Below, piece by piece: positions 9,898-17,937 of a stretch of DNA of 30,870 bases. The stretch is from Lachnospiraceae bacterium. Its GTDB lineage: Bacteria; Bacillota_A; Clostridia; Lachnospirales; Lachnospiraceae. The notes beneath the pieces are model-generated. The model was not told the DNA's origin, did not search any database, and saw nothing but the letters and a program-made list of their open reading frames with translations. The DNA is taken from positions 1-30,870 of the forward strand of contig JAIKXO010000157.1 of the NCBI GenBank assembly GCA_024684065.1. The letters run 5' to 3'. Positions within the stretch are counted from its first letter, which is position 1, and each line of letters opens with the position of its first letter. The position numbers and the translations under genes are program-made.

Positions 9898-11217
9898 CTA
9901 TTCTTTATTTTTCTTCATTTCCTTCTTAAGCTTCCTGGCCTTGAAACCGCCGATCTTCTTCTCATCCTGAAATACCAGCTCTAAGGATTGCGAAATATAT
10001 CCGCCGGCGCTGGTAGCGCTGAAAACCGATTTCATGCTGGAATACATAAAAACTCCTACAAGCAGATCCACGATCCCTGCGATGAACAAAGATTCGAGCA
10101 CCTTCTCTCCGCCCGTGACCATATTGAATACGGCCAGAATCAGTATAAAGAGGGGAACCAGCACGCCGATCATTTTTCCGGCGCTGACGGGAAGATCCCC
10201 GACCATCCGCCCGGTCTGCCCGTTCATGGCAAACTTAAAGGTCTTATCCTTCCATTTCGTTACCAAAAGCCATACCGGCATCAGGGCGTATTTCGTACTC
10301 TCGTTTTCATACCAGAACTTCTCATCCGCCTGGTCAATCCCGTCATGCTTGATGGTTTTGCGAACCTCGGACTTGATACTGCCCTCTGCCCGGTCATGCC
10401 CTCTTTCCCTGCTTTCTTCCTCGGAAACGTCGTAGCGCTCTGCCATAAAGCCCGGCAGATAGACCATGGAAAAGTCCTTCAAGCCGTCCAGCTTATAGGG
10501 CTCTACGGAATCCATCAGGTCATCATCCATCCTCTCGGACGCATCCGCGGGAACATTTTCAAAATCCAGATATCCCCGCCTGTGAACCTCATATCGCCCT
10601 GTGATATACTTGTGCCCGTCATCATCTTCAGCTTCGTCGTAGGCAATATAGCTTCCTTCCAGATGCACTCTGCCGGAAAACATCCAGAACGGAACATATA
10701 CGCCCTGGATCTCCTCGACGTGGTTATTATTTTTAAAGGATTTCGGAAGAAGAAACCGTTTCCGGTAAAACTCGTAATACTTCTCCTCCGCCTGATCCTT
10801 CGTCTGGGTAAAGGGTATAATATAATCCGGTCGGATCGCGCCTGAGAACTGTTCCTCGACGATGGTCTGATTCCCGCAGTAGGGACATCGCATAACCGCC
10901 GTTGTTTTATCTGCAAGCAGCTCCGCCCCGCACGTTGAGCAGCTGTAGGAGCGCATTTCCTCATCTGCGCCAAAATCCACCGGCTCATATTCACGGACGG
11001 TCTCCCCGCCGTCGGGACTCCCCCCCTCCGGCTCTGCAAGACCCTGACTTTCTTCGCCCGCCTTCTGTGCCCATAAGGCCTCAACCTCCTCAGGAGTATA
11101 GACTGAGTCACAGAATTCACATTTCAGTTTTCCTAATGTCGGGTCAAACAGCAAACCGCCGCCGCAGGCAGGACAGGTCGACGCCGACGTCTTTCCCGGA
11201 GTACTCCAACTATCCAT
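9898..11217 (-). CDS. TFIIB-type zinc-ribbon membrane protein (YdjG-like)
   Basis: This 439-residue protein opens with two zinc ribbons: C-P-A-C (from Cys19) paired with C-E-F-C, and C-S-T-C paired with C-P-Y-C-G. An acidic linker separates them. The middle region (I-I-P-F, Y-V-P-F-W-M-F-S-G) is typical of the Bacillota family annotated as TFIIB-type zinc-ribbon-containing proteins. Near the C-terminus two hydrophobic segments (V-L-V-P-L-F-I-L-I-L and a second ending V-G-V-F-M-Y) anchor it, and the tail is very Lys-rich. It lies 48 bases downstream of the SPFH gene. In Bacillus subtilis, zinc-ribbon membrane proteins encoded beside the flotillin-like YdjI help place it at the membrane, and that is the likely role here. 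Despite the name, no role in transcription is implied. Confidence 0.7.
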   Translation of the reverse strand: MDSWSTPGKTSASTCPACGGGLLFDPTLGKLKCEFCDSVYTPEEVEALWAQKAGEESQGLAEPEGGSPDGGETVREYEPVDFGADEEMRSYSCSTCGAELLADKTTAVMRCPYCGNQTIVEEQFSGAIRPDYIIPFTQTKDQAEEKYYEFYRKRFLLPKSFKNNNHVEEIQGVYVPFWMFSGRVHLEGSYIAYDEAEDDDGHKYITGRYEVHRRGYLDFENVPADASERMDDDLMDSVEPYKLDGLKDFSMVYLPGFMAERYDVSEEESRERGHDRAEGSIKSEVRKTIKHDGIDQADEKFWYENESTKYALMPVWLLVTKWKDKTFKFAMNGQTGRMVGDLPVSAGKMIGVLVPLFILILAVFNMVTGGEKVLESLFIAGIVDLLVGVFMYSSMKSVFSATSAGGYISQSLELVFQDEKKIGGFKARKLKKEMKKNKE

Positions 11218-11265
11218 TTAATAACACCCGTTTCCTTTCGTAATTATTGCTTGATTATTATCGCT

Positions 11266-12618
11266 TTATAATTCAACCTTATCCGCCTCATTAAACGGAT
11301 CTCCGCAGTTCGGACAGAATTTCGGTATATTGTTCGGATCCTCGGGCTCCCAGCCGCACTTATCGCACTTCCATTTAAAGCCGTTTCCATTCGGTCTCGG
11401 CTTTCCGCAGTTCTGGCAGAATTTTCCGGTATTATCCGTTCCGCAGGAGCAGGTCCACCCGGCATTCCCTGCCGGCTGAGGCTTCGGCTGTCCGCAGCCT
11501 GTACAGAACCTTCCGGTATTCCCCGTCTGACCACAGGAGCAGGTCCAGCCGGAAGCTCCTCCTGCCGCCTGAACAGGCGCCCCCGACGTACTCTGAGAGG
11601 CAGCCTGTTGCTGTCCCATGGCAAACAGATTGGCCGCATTCATTCCTCCTGCCTGGCCCGCCATATTCATTCCCGCAAAGGCCATCATCGGACCCGCCGA
11701 GGAATTGTTCGCCGCCGCAACCATAGCCTCCGCCTGAGCTCCCGTCAATGTCGCGGCAGCCATGGTAGGATCTCTGAGCACAGCGCTCTTCTGCAGATTC
11801 TTTATCATCTGCTCATCTTCCGGAGAAGCAGTTACGCTGTCCACGCCAAAGGATACTACCTCGATTCCGCGAAGTCCGGACCATTTCTGGGACAATACAT
11901 CATTTAACGCGTCCGCAAGCTCCAGAGTATGACCCGGAAGCGCGCTGTAGCGGATCCCCATTTCGGAAATTTTCGCGAAAGCGGGCTGTAAAGCAGTCAT
12001 CAGCTCCGTTTTCAGCTGGGAATCGATCATATCCCGTTTATAATCCTCGGAAACATTCCCGGCAACATTGGTATAGAACAGGATAGGATCCATCAGATGA
12101 TAGGAATACTCTCCGTGACAACGGATCGAAATATCAACATCCAGACCGATATTTCGGTCTACAACGCGGAAGGGCACCGGATTAGCCGTGCCGTATTTAT
12201 TACCGGGTATTTCCTTGGTATTGATATAATACACTCTCTGGTCATGGGCCGTATCTCCGCCGAAGGCTATCCTTCTGCCGATCTTTTTAAACGTGTTTAA
12301 AATATTGCTTCCGAGGCTTCCGTAAAAGATACTCGGCTCACTGCTGGCATCCCAGACAAATTCCCCCGGCTCCGCACAAAGCTCTACGACCTGGCCCTGA
12401 TCTACAATAACCATACACTGTCCATCCGCGACGGCTACGATCGAACCGTTGCTGATTATATTATCGTGGCCCTTGGTATTTGAGCTTCTCTTTCCTGTTC
12501 TTTTAAAGGCTCTCTGCACCAGTACATCCGCCGGTAACGCCTCGCAATAGAAAAACTCTCTCCACGCATCGGCAAAACTGCTTGCCGCCGCTTCTCCTGT
12601 TGCCTGAATCAATCCCAT
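11266..12618 (-). CDS. SPFH-domain (flotillin-like, YdjI/virion-core type) protein with three zinc ribbons
   Basis: GGAGGAAG precedes the ATG at 12618. Residues about 25-300 are an SPFH domain of the YdjI type, recognisable by D-N-I-I-S-N-G-S, the region around E-P-S-I-F-Y-G and E-V-V-S-F-G-V-D-S-V-T. Then come an Ala/Met/Gly-rich oligomerisation-type stretch and three C-terminal zinc ribbons, each beginning W-[TK]-C and closing with F-C-x-x-C-G. There is no transmembrane segment; SPFH proteins of this class bind the inner membrane face through partners. The neighbours supply candidate partners: the zinc-ribbon membrane protein directly downstream and the Tim44-like protein further on. In B. 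subtilis the homologous operon also encodes PspA, which is absent here. The family call is strong; the membrane-stress role is inferred. Confidence 0.8.
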   Translation of the reverse strand: MGLIQATGEAAASSFADAWREFFYCEALPADVLVQRAFKRTGKRSSNTKGHDNIISNGSIVAVADGQCMVIVDQGQVVELCAEPGEFVWDASSEPSIFYGSLGSNILNTFKKIGRRIAFGGDTAHDQRVYYINTKEIPGNKYGTANPVPFRVVDRNIGLDVDISIRCHGEYSYHLMDPILFYTNVAGNVSEDYKRDMIDSQLKTELMTALQPAFAKISEMGIRYSALPGHTLELADALNDVLSQKWSGLRGIEVVSFGVDSVTASPEDEQMIKNLQKSAVLRDPTMAAATLTGAQAEAMVAAANNSSAGPMMAFAGMNMAGQAGGMNAANLFAMGQQQAASQSTSGAPVQAAGGASGWTCSCGQTGNTGRFCTGCGQPKPQPAGNAGWTCSCGTDNTGKFCQNCGKPRPNGNGFKWKCDKCGWEPEDPNNIPKFCPNCGDPFNEADKVEL

Positions 12619-12643
12619 AATTTCTTCCTCCTTCTGTATATGC

Positions 12644-14014
12644 TTAATCCTCAGCTGTGCCGAGCGAAACGGTAATTTTTCCGTCGCTTCCCGTAGTTAC
12701 TAAGGTATCCTTCAGATTTGATAATCTATCCTTTAAGTTCATAGAAGCAATCGTGTCCTTTGCGATACGTACTATATCCTTATTCTGATCAACAGTTTCC
12801 GCCGGAAGGATCGCCTCAAAGCCTCCGCCGTCCACAATATCAAGCACCGCATCCTTCGCTAATAGAAAGCCTGCTCCGGCAGCGATCCCGCCTGCCATAC
12901 ATCCGGCTAACATTACGATCCGGGTTGCCGGAAGAATAGCAAGCAGAAGCGGGATACTCGGCAGGGACATCATTGAGATCATCAGGTCATCCGCCATCAG
13001 GTTCCCGTAATCCTCAGCCGTGATCTCTCCCTTTGCCAGCGCATATCCGTTGATCGAGCCTTTGATCGTAAGTACCGTCAGGGTTCCGATCACTGCGGCG
13101 GACGCATCCATAAGCTCTTCTCCAAACCCTCCCTCCTTACAGAGCGAGGCGATGATCCGACTGACCGCTCCTTCGATAAAGCCGTCGCTTTCGGCGATCG
13201 CAGCTTCGATTCCCTTTTCCTTGAGCTCCTCCTCGTTCATTCCGGAGCGTAGCGCCGCTTCCTTTATAACCGAATAAATATCAGGACCCATAGAAAGAGC
13301 GGCGTTTAACAGCTTCTTCTGTCCGTCCGTACCGGAGCCTGTCGCCTGATTTAAAACGTACTTGGGCGTTATGATCTCGGAAAGGGGCGTTCCGTCTCCG
13401 ATCACGGGAGCGTCTGTCTTTCCTTTGTACAGGGCTTCGTAAAGGGCCTCTGTCTCAAGCCTGTCTCCCTGTTCATCCAGAAACTCCTTCAGGGAAACGG
13501 ATCCCATCCTATTTAAAATATACTCATTATAGACCTTGATGATCTCTCTGGCCTCGGCCTGGGCCTTGAGGGAGGGCGGTCCGGTATAAACGGAAATATC
13601 AAAGCTCCCAGCCCATTTCTTTGCCATAGGTCCCAAAGCTTCTCCGATTTCCTTTGCGGTTCCGGAAGCCTCGCTCATGGTCTCCTTCAGATTCTTCACC
13701 GTCTCGGCAACCTCTTCGATTTCCTCCCCGTCCATAACCATTCGGTACGCATCTCCCAGGAAGGTCACTGAGGAATTGAATCCCTCCTTGAATTTCCCGA
13801 TATCTAACCCCGCATACCAGTCAAGCACCGAATCCTTTACGGATACAGCAGTATTCTTTGCGCTTTCTGCTGTCTCCTTTGCTGTCTCCGCTGTCTTTTG
13901 AACCGTTTCTCTGACCTTATCCGCTGCCTCCTTCGCCTCATCCTTCCCGCAGGCTGTCAGATTCAGACAAAGGCAAATCACCAGAAACAGCGCTGTTATT
14001 CTCCTATGCTTCAT
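12644..14014 (-). CDS. Lipoprotein with helical N-terminal repeat and C-terminal membrane hairpin
   Basis: The ATG at 14014 overlaps the upstream stop by four bases (ATGA) and has GGAGG before it. The signal has lipobox L-T-A-C (Cys22). Mature residues 25-65 form an Ala/Lys/Glu-rich amphipathic helix with repeated T-A-E-[ST]-A-K, like LEA or apolipoprotein repeats. The middle is mostly helical. Residues about 350-400 hold a hydrophobic pair (L-P-S-I-P-L-L-L-A-I-L-P and A-G-C-M-A-G-G-I-A-A-G-A-G-F-L-L-A) that could re-enter a membrane. I do not recognise the family. It may be a surface lipoprotein with a second membrane contact. It is translationally coupled to the small membrane protein before it. 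Intact. Confidence 0.65.
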   Translation of the reverse strand: MKHRRITALFLVICLCLNLTACGKDEAKEAADKVRETVQKTAETAKETAESAKNTAVSVKDSVLDWYAGLDIGKFKEGFNSSVTFLGDAYRMVMDGEEIEEVAETVKNLKETMSEASGTAKEIGEALGPMAKKWAGSFDISVYTGPPSLKAQAEAREIIKVYNEYILNRMGSVSLKEFLDEQGDRLETEALYEALYKGKTDAPVIGDGTPLSEIITPKYVLNQATGSGTDGQKKLLNAALSMGPDIYSVIKEAALRSGMNEEELKEKGIEAAIAESDGFIEGAVSRIIASLCKEGGFGEELMDASAAVIGTLTVLTIKGSINGYALAKGEITAEDYGNLMADDLMISMMSLPSIPLLLAILPATRIVMLAGCMAGGIAAGAGFLLAKDAVLDIVDGGGFEAILPAETVDQNKDIVRIAKDTIASMNLKDRLSNLKDTLVTTGSDGKITVSLGTAED

Positions 14015-14367
14015 TCTTCCTCCTTTTCGTTAAGCTTCGAAACCTCCCGCGTAATGTATTTACAGCCCTTATAAATGAAAAATGCAACGCATCCCAGAAA
14101 GAGAACTGTGAACCCGCCGTGTTCTATTCCATTCGATCCTGCCAGGTACATAACTGCGCCTCCGATAGCAGGACCCAGCGCAATGATCAGCATTCCCTTT
14201 GCCCAGATCCTGGCGTGCTGTTTCGGATGCTTCTTATCAAGGGGTTGATGTGATCTCCAGAGCAATACCTCCAAAAACGGCGGATCGATTGCGAGAATCC
14301 CCGCAAAGACCACAAACATCGCTCCGAAAAATATCATAAAGAGTCCCACCATCGCCTGATCACTCAA
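14011..14367 (-). CDS. Small membrane protein with TTG start
   Basis: The best ribosome site (AAAGGAGGAAT) lies eight bases before TTG at 14367, so TTG rather than the internal ATG five codons later is the probable start. The product has 118 residues and three likely membrane segments: M-I-F-F-G-A-M-F-V-V-F-A-G near the N-terminus, L-I-I-A-L-G-P-A-I-G-G-A-V-M in the middle, and F-T-V-L-F-L-G-C-V-A-F-F-I-Y. A basic loop (K-K-H-P-K-Q-H-A-R) and an acidic tail complete it. It is coupled by overlap to the following lipoprotein gene, suggesting they work together. No known family recognised. Confidence 0.65.
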   Translation of the reverse strand: MSDQAMVGLFMIFFGAMFVVFAGILAIDPPFLEVLLWRSHQPLDKKHPKQHARIWAKGMLIIALGPAIGGAVMYLAGSNGIEHGGFTVLFLGCVAFFIYKGCKYITREVSKLNEKEEE

Positions 14368-14415
14368 TTCTTATTCCTCCTTTACGCATATCCCCGCAGA
14401 GGTCGACTATCCTGA

Positions 14416-15297
14416 TTAAAACTGAATTACCTCCGGCTCCTCCGTAAAGGAATAGAAGGTTGCTGTGGCATCCTTGAAATATAATACCTGTGTATTATCA
14501 TCCTCCGCGCTGTACATTGCCTTTAAACCAGGATTTTTCTCAAGCATTGCCCGTTTTACCTCGATTGTGTCGTCGTTGATCAGCTCTCCGGTAATACGCA
14601 GCCACTTTTCGCTTTCACTATCGAATGCGCAAAGCTCCATATATGGATTTGCCGCTAGCTGTTTCGAAACATTTTTCACCTTCCCTGTCTGAATATATAG
14701 CTTTCCGTCAAACAGAAGAGAGGTTCCGAACGGTCGGACTCTGGGATGTTTTCCATCCTCATCCATCGTCGCCAGATAATAGGTTCCGACTTTGTCTAAG
14801 AAACAGGCCACCTTATCTATTCCTTCCGCGTTCACCATCTTATTGACCTCTTCGATGAGTTCGGCAAGATGCTCCTTCATAAATCCGGAAAGATCTGTCA
14901 GAGACATATTGAATTCTTCGTTAAGGAAATCCTCCGCCAGTAAGAGATTACGCACTCTCGCCCCGATATCTATCAGCTCTCTTTCCACACCGGAGCCAAA
15001 AGCCAAAAGCTCTAACTCCTCCGAACCATCGTCTGCCCACAGTACGGTATCCGGTATCCCGTTACCGTCCGCGTCATGCAGATACAGGTTAAACTCTCCG
15101 TCTCCCGTCAGATCGATAGCTATCGTATCAATATCACCATCGCCTCTCTCATCTGAAAAGCAGACATCTGCTGACCCGTCTCCGTCAAGATCCAGCACAA
15201 TTTCATTCCATCCGCATCGAACAAGTAGCTTGCGAAGCTCCGGATCCTTCATGATGCGCAGCTTGGCTTTCCTTAAACTTCCTGACAATCTGTTCAT
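14416..15297 (-). CDS. Ca-binding repeat domain fused to PNPOx-like FMN-binding split barrel
   Basis: GAGGAGGT precedes the ATG at 15297. The 293-residue protein has no signal peptide. Residues 34-100 carry four Asp-rich loops of the D-x-D-x-D/N-G type (D-L-D-G-D-G, G-D-G-D-I-D, D-L-T-G-D-G, D-A-D-G-N-G), like EF-hand or thrombospondin-3 calcium loops. Residues about 150-293 match the pyridoxamine 5'-phosphate oxidase-like fold: Y-Y-L-A-T-M-D, P-R-V-R-P-F-G, K-L-Y-I-Q-T-G-K-V-K-N-V-S and W-L-R-I-T-G-E-L. Short stand-alone members of this fold bind FMN, F420 or heme. The N-terminal calcium-type loops are unusual for a protein predicted to be cytoplasmic. It lies 42 bases downstream of a kinase gene and could be a substrate, but that is speculation. 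Confidence 0.75.
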   Translation of the reverse strand: MNRLSGSLRKAKLRIMKDPELRKLLVRCGWNEIVLDLDGDGSADVCFSDERGDGDIDTIAIDLTGDGEFNLYLHDADGNGIPDTVLWADDGSEELELLAFGSGVERELIDIGARVRNLLLAEDFLNEEFNMSLTDLSGFMKEHLAELIEEVNKMVNAEGIDKVACFLDKVGTYYLATMDEDGKHPRVRPFGTSLLFDGKLYIQTGKVKNVSKQLAANPYMELCAFDSESEKWLRITGELINDDTIEVKRAMLEKNPGLKAMYSAEDDNTQVLYFKDATATFYSFTEEPEVIQF

Positions 15298-15339
15298 TTT
15301 CTACCTCCTCAGCCTATCTTAATATGTACTATAAACATC

Positions 15340-16776
15340 TCATATAATATTGTTTTTCTTAAGAATTGAAAGTACAATCCCTGCTGTTAGCGCCAACCCT
15401 CCGATAATAAATACAATGATATTCCTCGGAAGAATACCGATCAGACACAGAAGGAGCCAAATAACCGCAATTGCTATAATAAACGCCGGTATTTTAACCT
15501 TTTTATCCACATTTTTCTGTGCTTCGTTCCTTGCCGCCCGTTCCGCCTCCTGCCTCGCAAGCCTGTCCTTGATCTCCTGGGCAGCGTCTCTCTGTTCAGG
15601 ACGACGTCTGACAGCCTGGGGATCTGTCTGCGGACCGAACTGACCGACCGGCTGTGATTGTACCGGACTTACCGGCTGCGGTTGCGATTGTTGTTGTGGT
15701 TGCTGCTGTTGCTGCATAACCCCCGCCGATTGCGGTGCAGAGTACGATATCGGAGCGCCCTCATCCCGGGACTGTGTATGCCGAACAGAAACCGTACTGT
15801 CAAGAGAGGGTTCGGGAGTCTTAGACGGGACAATCGGAGATACTTCCTGCTCCATCGGATACGTTCCGTTCTGAATCGCCATAAGCGCCTGCTTCATCTC
15901 CCTTGCAGTCTGAAACCGGGCTTTTGGGTCAAAGGCACAGGCTCTTAAAACAATCTGACTTAAACCCGGTGAAGCATCACAGGGCGGGGGTAACGGCTCT
16001 CCGGAAAGTCTCCTTCTTACCGCTTCCACCCTCGCATTCGGGCTTAATGCCGTCTCCTGCGTTAAAAACGGCAGCATTTTCCGATTCAGAAACCGGTACA
16101 GCACTAATCCCAGTGAATAAATATCTACGGTAGAGTCATATGGTACCCCCCTGTCAATCTCCGGAGCCATGTAGTTATAGGTTCCTTTCTGGGAAAGCGC
16201 TCCGGTCACGTTTTCAAGCTGTCTCGCGACTCCGAAATCCCCCAGCTTGTAGTCCCCGAAGGGATTTACAAAAATATTCTCCGGTTTGATATCCCGATGA
16301 ATCACCTTCCTTCTCGAGCAGATCTCAAGGGCGGAGCACATATCCAGTCCTAGCTTGATTATCTCCTCCTCCGTCAGATTCTCTTCACCAATCTGAGAGT
16401 TTAACGGCGTCAGGAGCTCCATCCGGATAAAGATCGTCCACCCGATGTTATCCGTATGCTCTACGACCTGATAATCCTCTACGCTGACAATGTTCTGCGT
16501 TCCCTTAAAGGTCTCCATCAGCTGAATCTCTCCGATGAAGTCCTTAACGATACCGCTTAAGTAGGATCTGGAATCGTCCATGGTCATTCCATCCGCCCGA
16601 AGAGACTCCACCTCAGACTCATTGTCCGGAATATTTATCACCTTGATCGCACTTTTGACCTCCATAGTATAGTCGGTGCGGACCGCCTCATAGACGGCGC
16701 CATAGGATCCTCTCCCGAGCTGTTTGATAAGACTCCATTCCGACCAAAACTGCGCCATCATTTCCTCAATCGTCAT
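15340..16776 (-). CDS. Hanks-type Ser/Thr protein kinase (kinase 1), membrane anchored at C-terminus
   Basis: The ATG at 16776 overlaps the stop of the upstream membrane protein gene (ATGA). The 478-residue protein begins with a complete kinase domain: glycine loop G-R-G-S-Y-G (21-26), Lys45, alpha-C Glu83, H-R-D-I-K-P-E-N (160-167), D-F-G (180-182) and A-P-E (204-206), ending near residue 300. A Gln/Pro-rich cytoplasmic linker follows. It carries L-D-S-T-V-S-V-R-H (325-333), a motif shared with the two other kinases here, and I-K-D-R-L-A-R-Q just before the membrane. Two transmembrane helices (about 424-443 and 447-470) close the protein, leaving almost nothing outside the cell. It therefore lacks a PASTA or other ligand domain; its coupled partner membrane protein may provide the sensor part. 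All catalytic residues are present, so it should be active. Confidence 0.9.
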   Translation of the reverse strand: MTIEEMMAQFWSEWSLIKQLGRGSYGAVYEAVRTDYTMEVKSAIKVINIPDNESEVESLRADGMTMDDSRSYLSGIVKDFIGEIQLMETFKGTQNIVSVEDYQVVEHTDNIGWTIFIRMELLTPLNSQIGEENLTEEEIIKLGLDMCSALEICSRRKVIHRDIKPENIFVNPFGDYKLGDFGVARQLENVTGALSQKGTYNYMAPEIDRGVPYDSTVDIYSLGLVLYRFLNRKMLPFLTQETALSPNARVEAVRRRLSGEPLPPPCDASPGLSQIVLRACAFDPKARFQTAREMKQALMAIQNGTYPMEQEVSPIVPSKTPEPSLDSTVSVRHTQSRDEGAPISYSAPQSAGVMQQQQQPQQQSQPQPVSPVQSQPVGQFGPQTDPQAVRRRPEQRDAAQEIKDRLARQEAERAARNEAQKNVDKKVKIPAFIIAIAVIWLLLCLIGILPRNIIVFIIGGLALTAGIVLSILKKNNII

Positions 16777-17588
16777 ACGCTTCTCTCCTCTGACAACATA
16801 ATCGAACCGATCACTCCGGTAACAGCGGCCACAGCAGATCCTAATCCGGTAAACACGGCGGACAGGAGAGATATTTTCTCCGGTCCGAAGGAAAAGCCTC
16901 CGGGGATGGCAAATACACAGGCAACCGGGATCGAAAGCACAAAACCTGCAAAGAAACCCGCTGAAAGGGCGTCTTTAACCACAAAGCTTCCGCGAAGCCC
17001 TCCGAGGTTTCTCAGTGCGATCACAGCTCCCGCAACCCCTGCCATTAAGCCGTAAACCTTGCCGCCGGTAAAGAACCAGTACAGAAGCAGTCCGCCAAGA
17101 ACGCCAACTATATATAAGATTATACTTTTTTTATCCTCAAAGTATTCCCTGGTAAATATCTTAGAAACACCTGCCCGCAGATAGGACGCTCCGCCTCCCG
17201 CCAATGTACAAAGCGCCGAAATATAAGCTGCTTTTCCGATACATCCGCCGATCAATCCGAAGACCCCGCGGCCGGCGCCTCCCATCCCGAAGGACAGCAC
17301 ATTTAATATCCTGAAAATCAACGTATCCACGCCAAGCCCCATAAACACGGCAAATGCCACCCAAAGGAGCAATACCATAAAGGTATAGAGAAAAGACCAG
17401 CCGGCGCTGACGGGAAAAACGGGCTGTCTGAGCTCCGCCTTTACCGTTTTCTGTCTGGCGAGCCGCTCTTTTATCGCATTTGCCGCCGAATGATCCGCTC
17501 CTTTTTCGGTAAACTCAAAATGCAGCGGATTATTCTTTCCCGTCCTCGGGTGCAATCCTGTCCCGTATTCATTATCCACTTTCTCCAT
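16773..17588 (-). CDS. Polytopic membrane protein coupled to kinase 1
   Basis: GGGAGGG lies just before the ATG at 17588. The 271-residue protein has a soluble N-terminus of about 65 residues, then six or so hydrophobic segments rich in Gly and Ala. The soluble part contains I-K-E-R-L-A-R-Q, nearly the same as a motif in kinase 1 (I-K-D-R-L-A-R-Q), and both sit shortly before the first membrane segment. The gene ends in a four-base overlap with the kinase gene, so the two are made together. I do not recognise the family. A role as membrane partner or sensor of kinase 1 is inferred from coupling and the shared motif. It is the first gene of the long downstream operon. Confidence 0.7.
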   Translation of the reverse strand: MEKVDNEYGTGLHPRTGKNNPLHFEFTEKGADHSAANAIKERLARQKTVKAELRQPVFPVSAGWSFLYTFMVLLLWVAFAVFMGLGVDTLIFRILNVLSFGMGGAGRGVFGLIGGCIGKAAYISALCTLAGGGASYLRAGVSKIFTREYFEDKKSIILYIVGVLGGLLLYWFFTGGKVYGLMAGVAGAVIALRNLGGLRGSFVVKDALSAGFFAGFVLSIPVACVFAIPGGFSFGPEKISLLSAVFTGLGSAVAAVTGVIGSIMLSEERSV

Positions 17589-17620
17589 AGTACCCTCCCT
17601 TCCGAATTATATTATCTCCC

Positions 17621-17714
17621 AATAACTGTTCAGAACCCCCTGGTTTCTGAACAGTTACGCGCCCCGTCATATAAGTTTTGCTCCGCAAAAGGACGGGCTG
17701 CACTGAATAGTTAC
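17621..17714. repeat. Intergenic palindromic repeat element
   Basis: AACTGTTCAGAA (17624-17635) and TTCTGAACAGTT (17645-17656) form a perfect 12-base inverted repeat. Downstream is a second hairpin, TTTTGC/GCAAAA (17676-17681, 17685-17690), and then a third related box, CTGAATAGTTAC (17703-17714), matching the TAACT[AG]TTCAG core. The layout resembles small non-coding interspersed elements found between genes of Lachnospiraceae. In the minus-strand transcript it would fold in the 5' leader of the membrane-protein/kinase operon. Confidence 0.55.
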
Positions 17715-17742
17715 TTCTCCCATTCTTTTTGATTGGATATGA

Positions 17743-17763
17743 AACGAATATGTTGAATTCGTT
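17743..17763. promoter_or_regulatory. Operator-like inverted repeat
   Basis: AACGAAT and ATTCGTT flank a seven-base spacer, upstream of the membrane-protein/kinase 1 operon. This is a reasonable protein-binding site by symmetry alone; no convincing -35/-10 pair could be fixed beside it. Confidence 0.3.
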
Positions 17764-17845
17764 CACTGTAAACAGTCGCGTATTTTGTGCGAAAAACCAA
17801 GGTATTACCCAATATATAGAATATCACAGCCACATATAGATTACA

Positions 17846-17885
17846 ATAATGTCACAAAATATTGCATACCTATAATGTCACAAAA
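17846..17885. repeat. Two direct copies of ATAATGTCACAAAA
   Basis: The 14-base word occurs at 17846-17859 and 17872-17885. Together with the palindromic element and the terminator this fills the 349-base gap 17589-17937, which holds no credible gene. The repeats could be regulator sites or the end of a lost insertion sequence. Confidence 0.35.
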
Positions 17886-17920
17886 AGGTGCACGGAATTC
17901 CTTCCCTGCACCTTTTATTT
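17882..17920 (-). terminator. Rho-independent terminator after the ABC-transporter gene
   Basis: On the minus strand AAAAGGTGCA and TGCACCTTTTT pair over ten bases around a 14-base loop and run into a T-stretch. It lies just after the stop at 17938 and separates the kinase 2/phosphatase/FHA-ABC operon from the operon starting at 17588. The A/T symmetry would allow function in both directions. Confidence 0.7.
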
Positions 17921-17937
17921 CAATAATTCTCCTCTTC

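Noticed and set aside
9988..10845. Long plus-strand frame of 285 codons
   Set aside because: It lies opposite the zinc-ribbon membrane protein, which has clear Cys motifs and membrane segments; the plus-strand frame has no ribosome site or recognisable domain.
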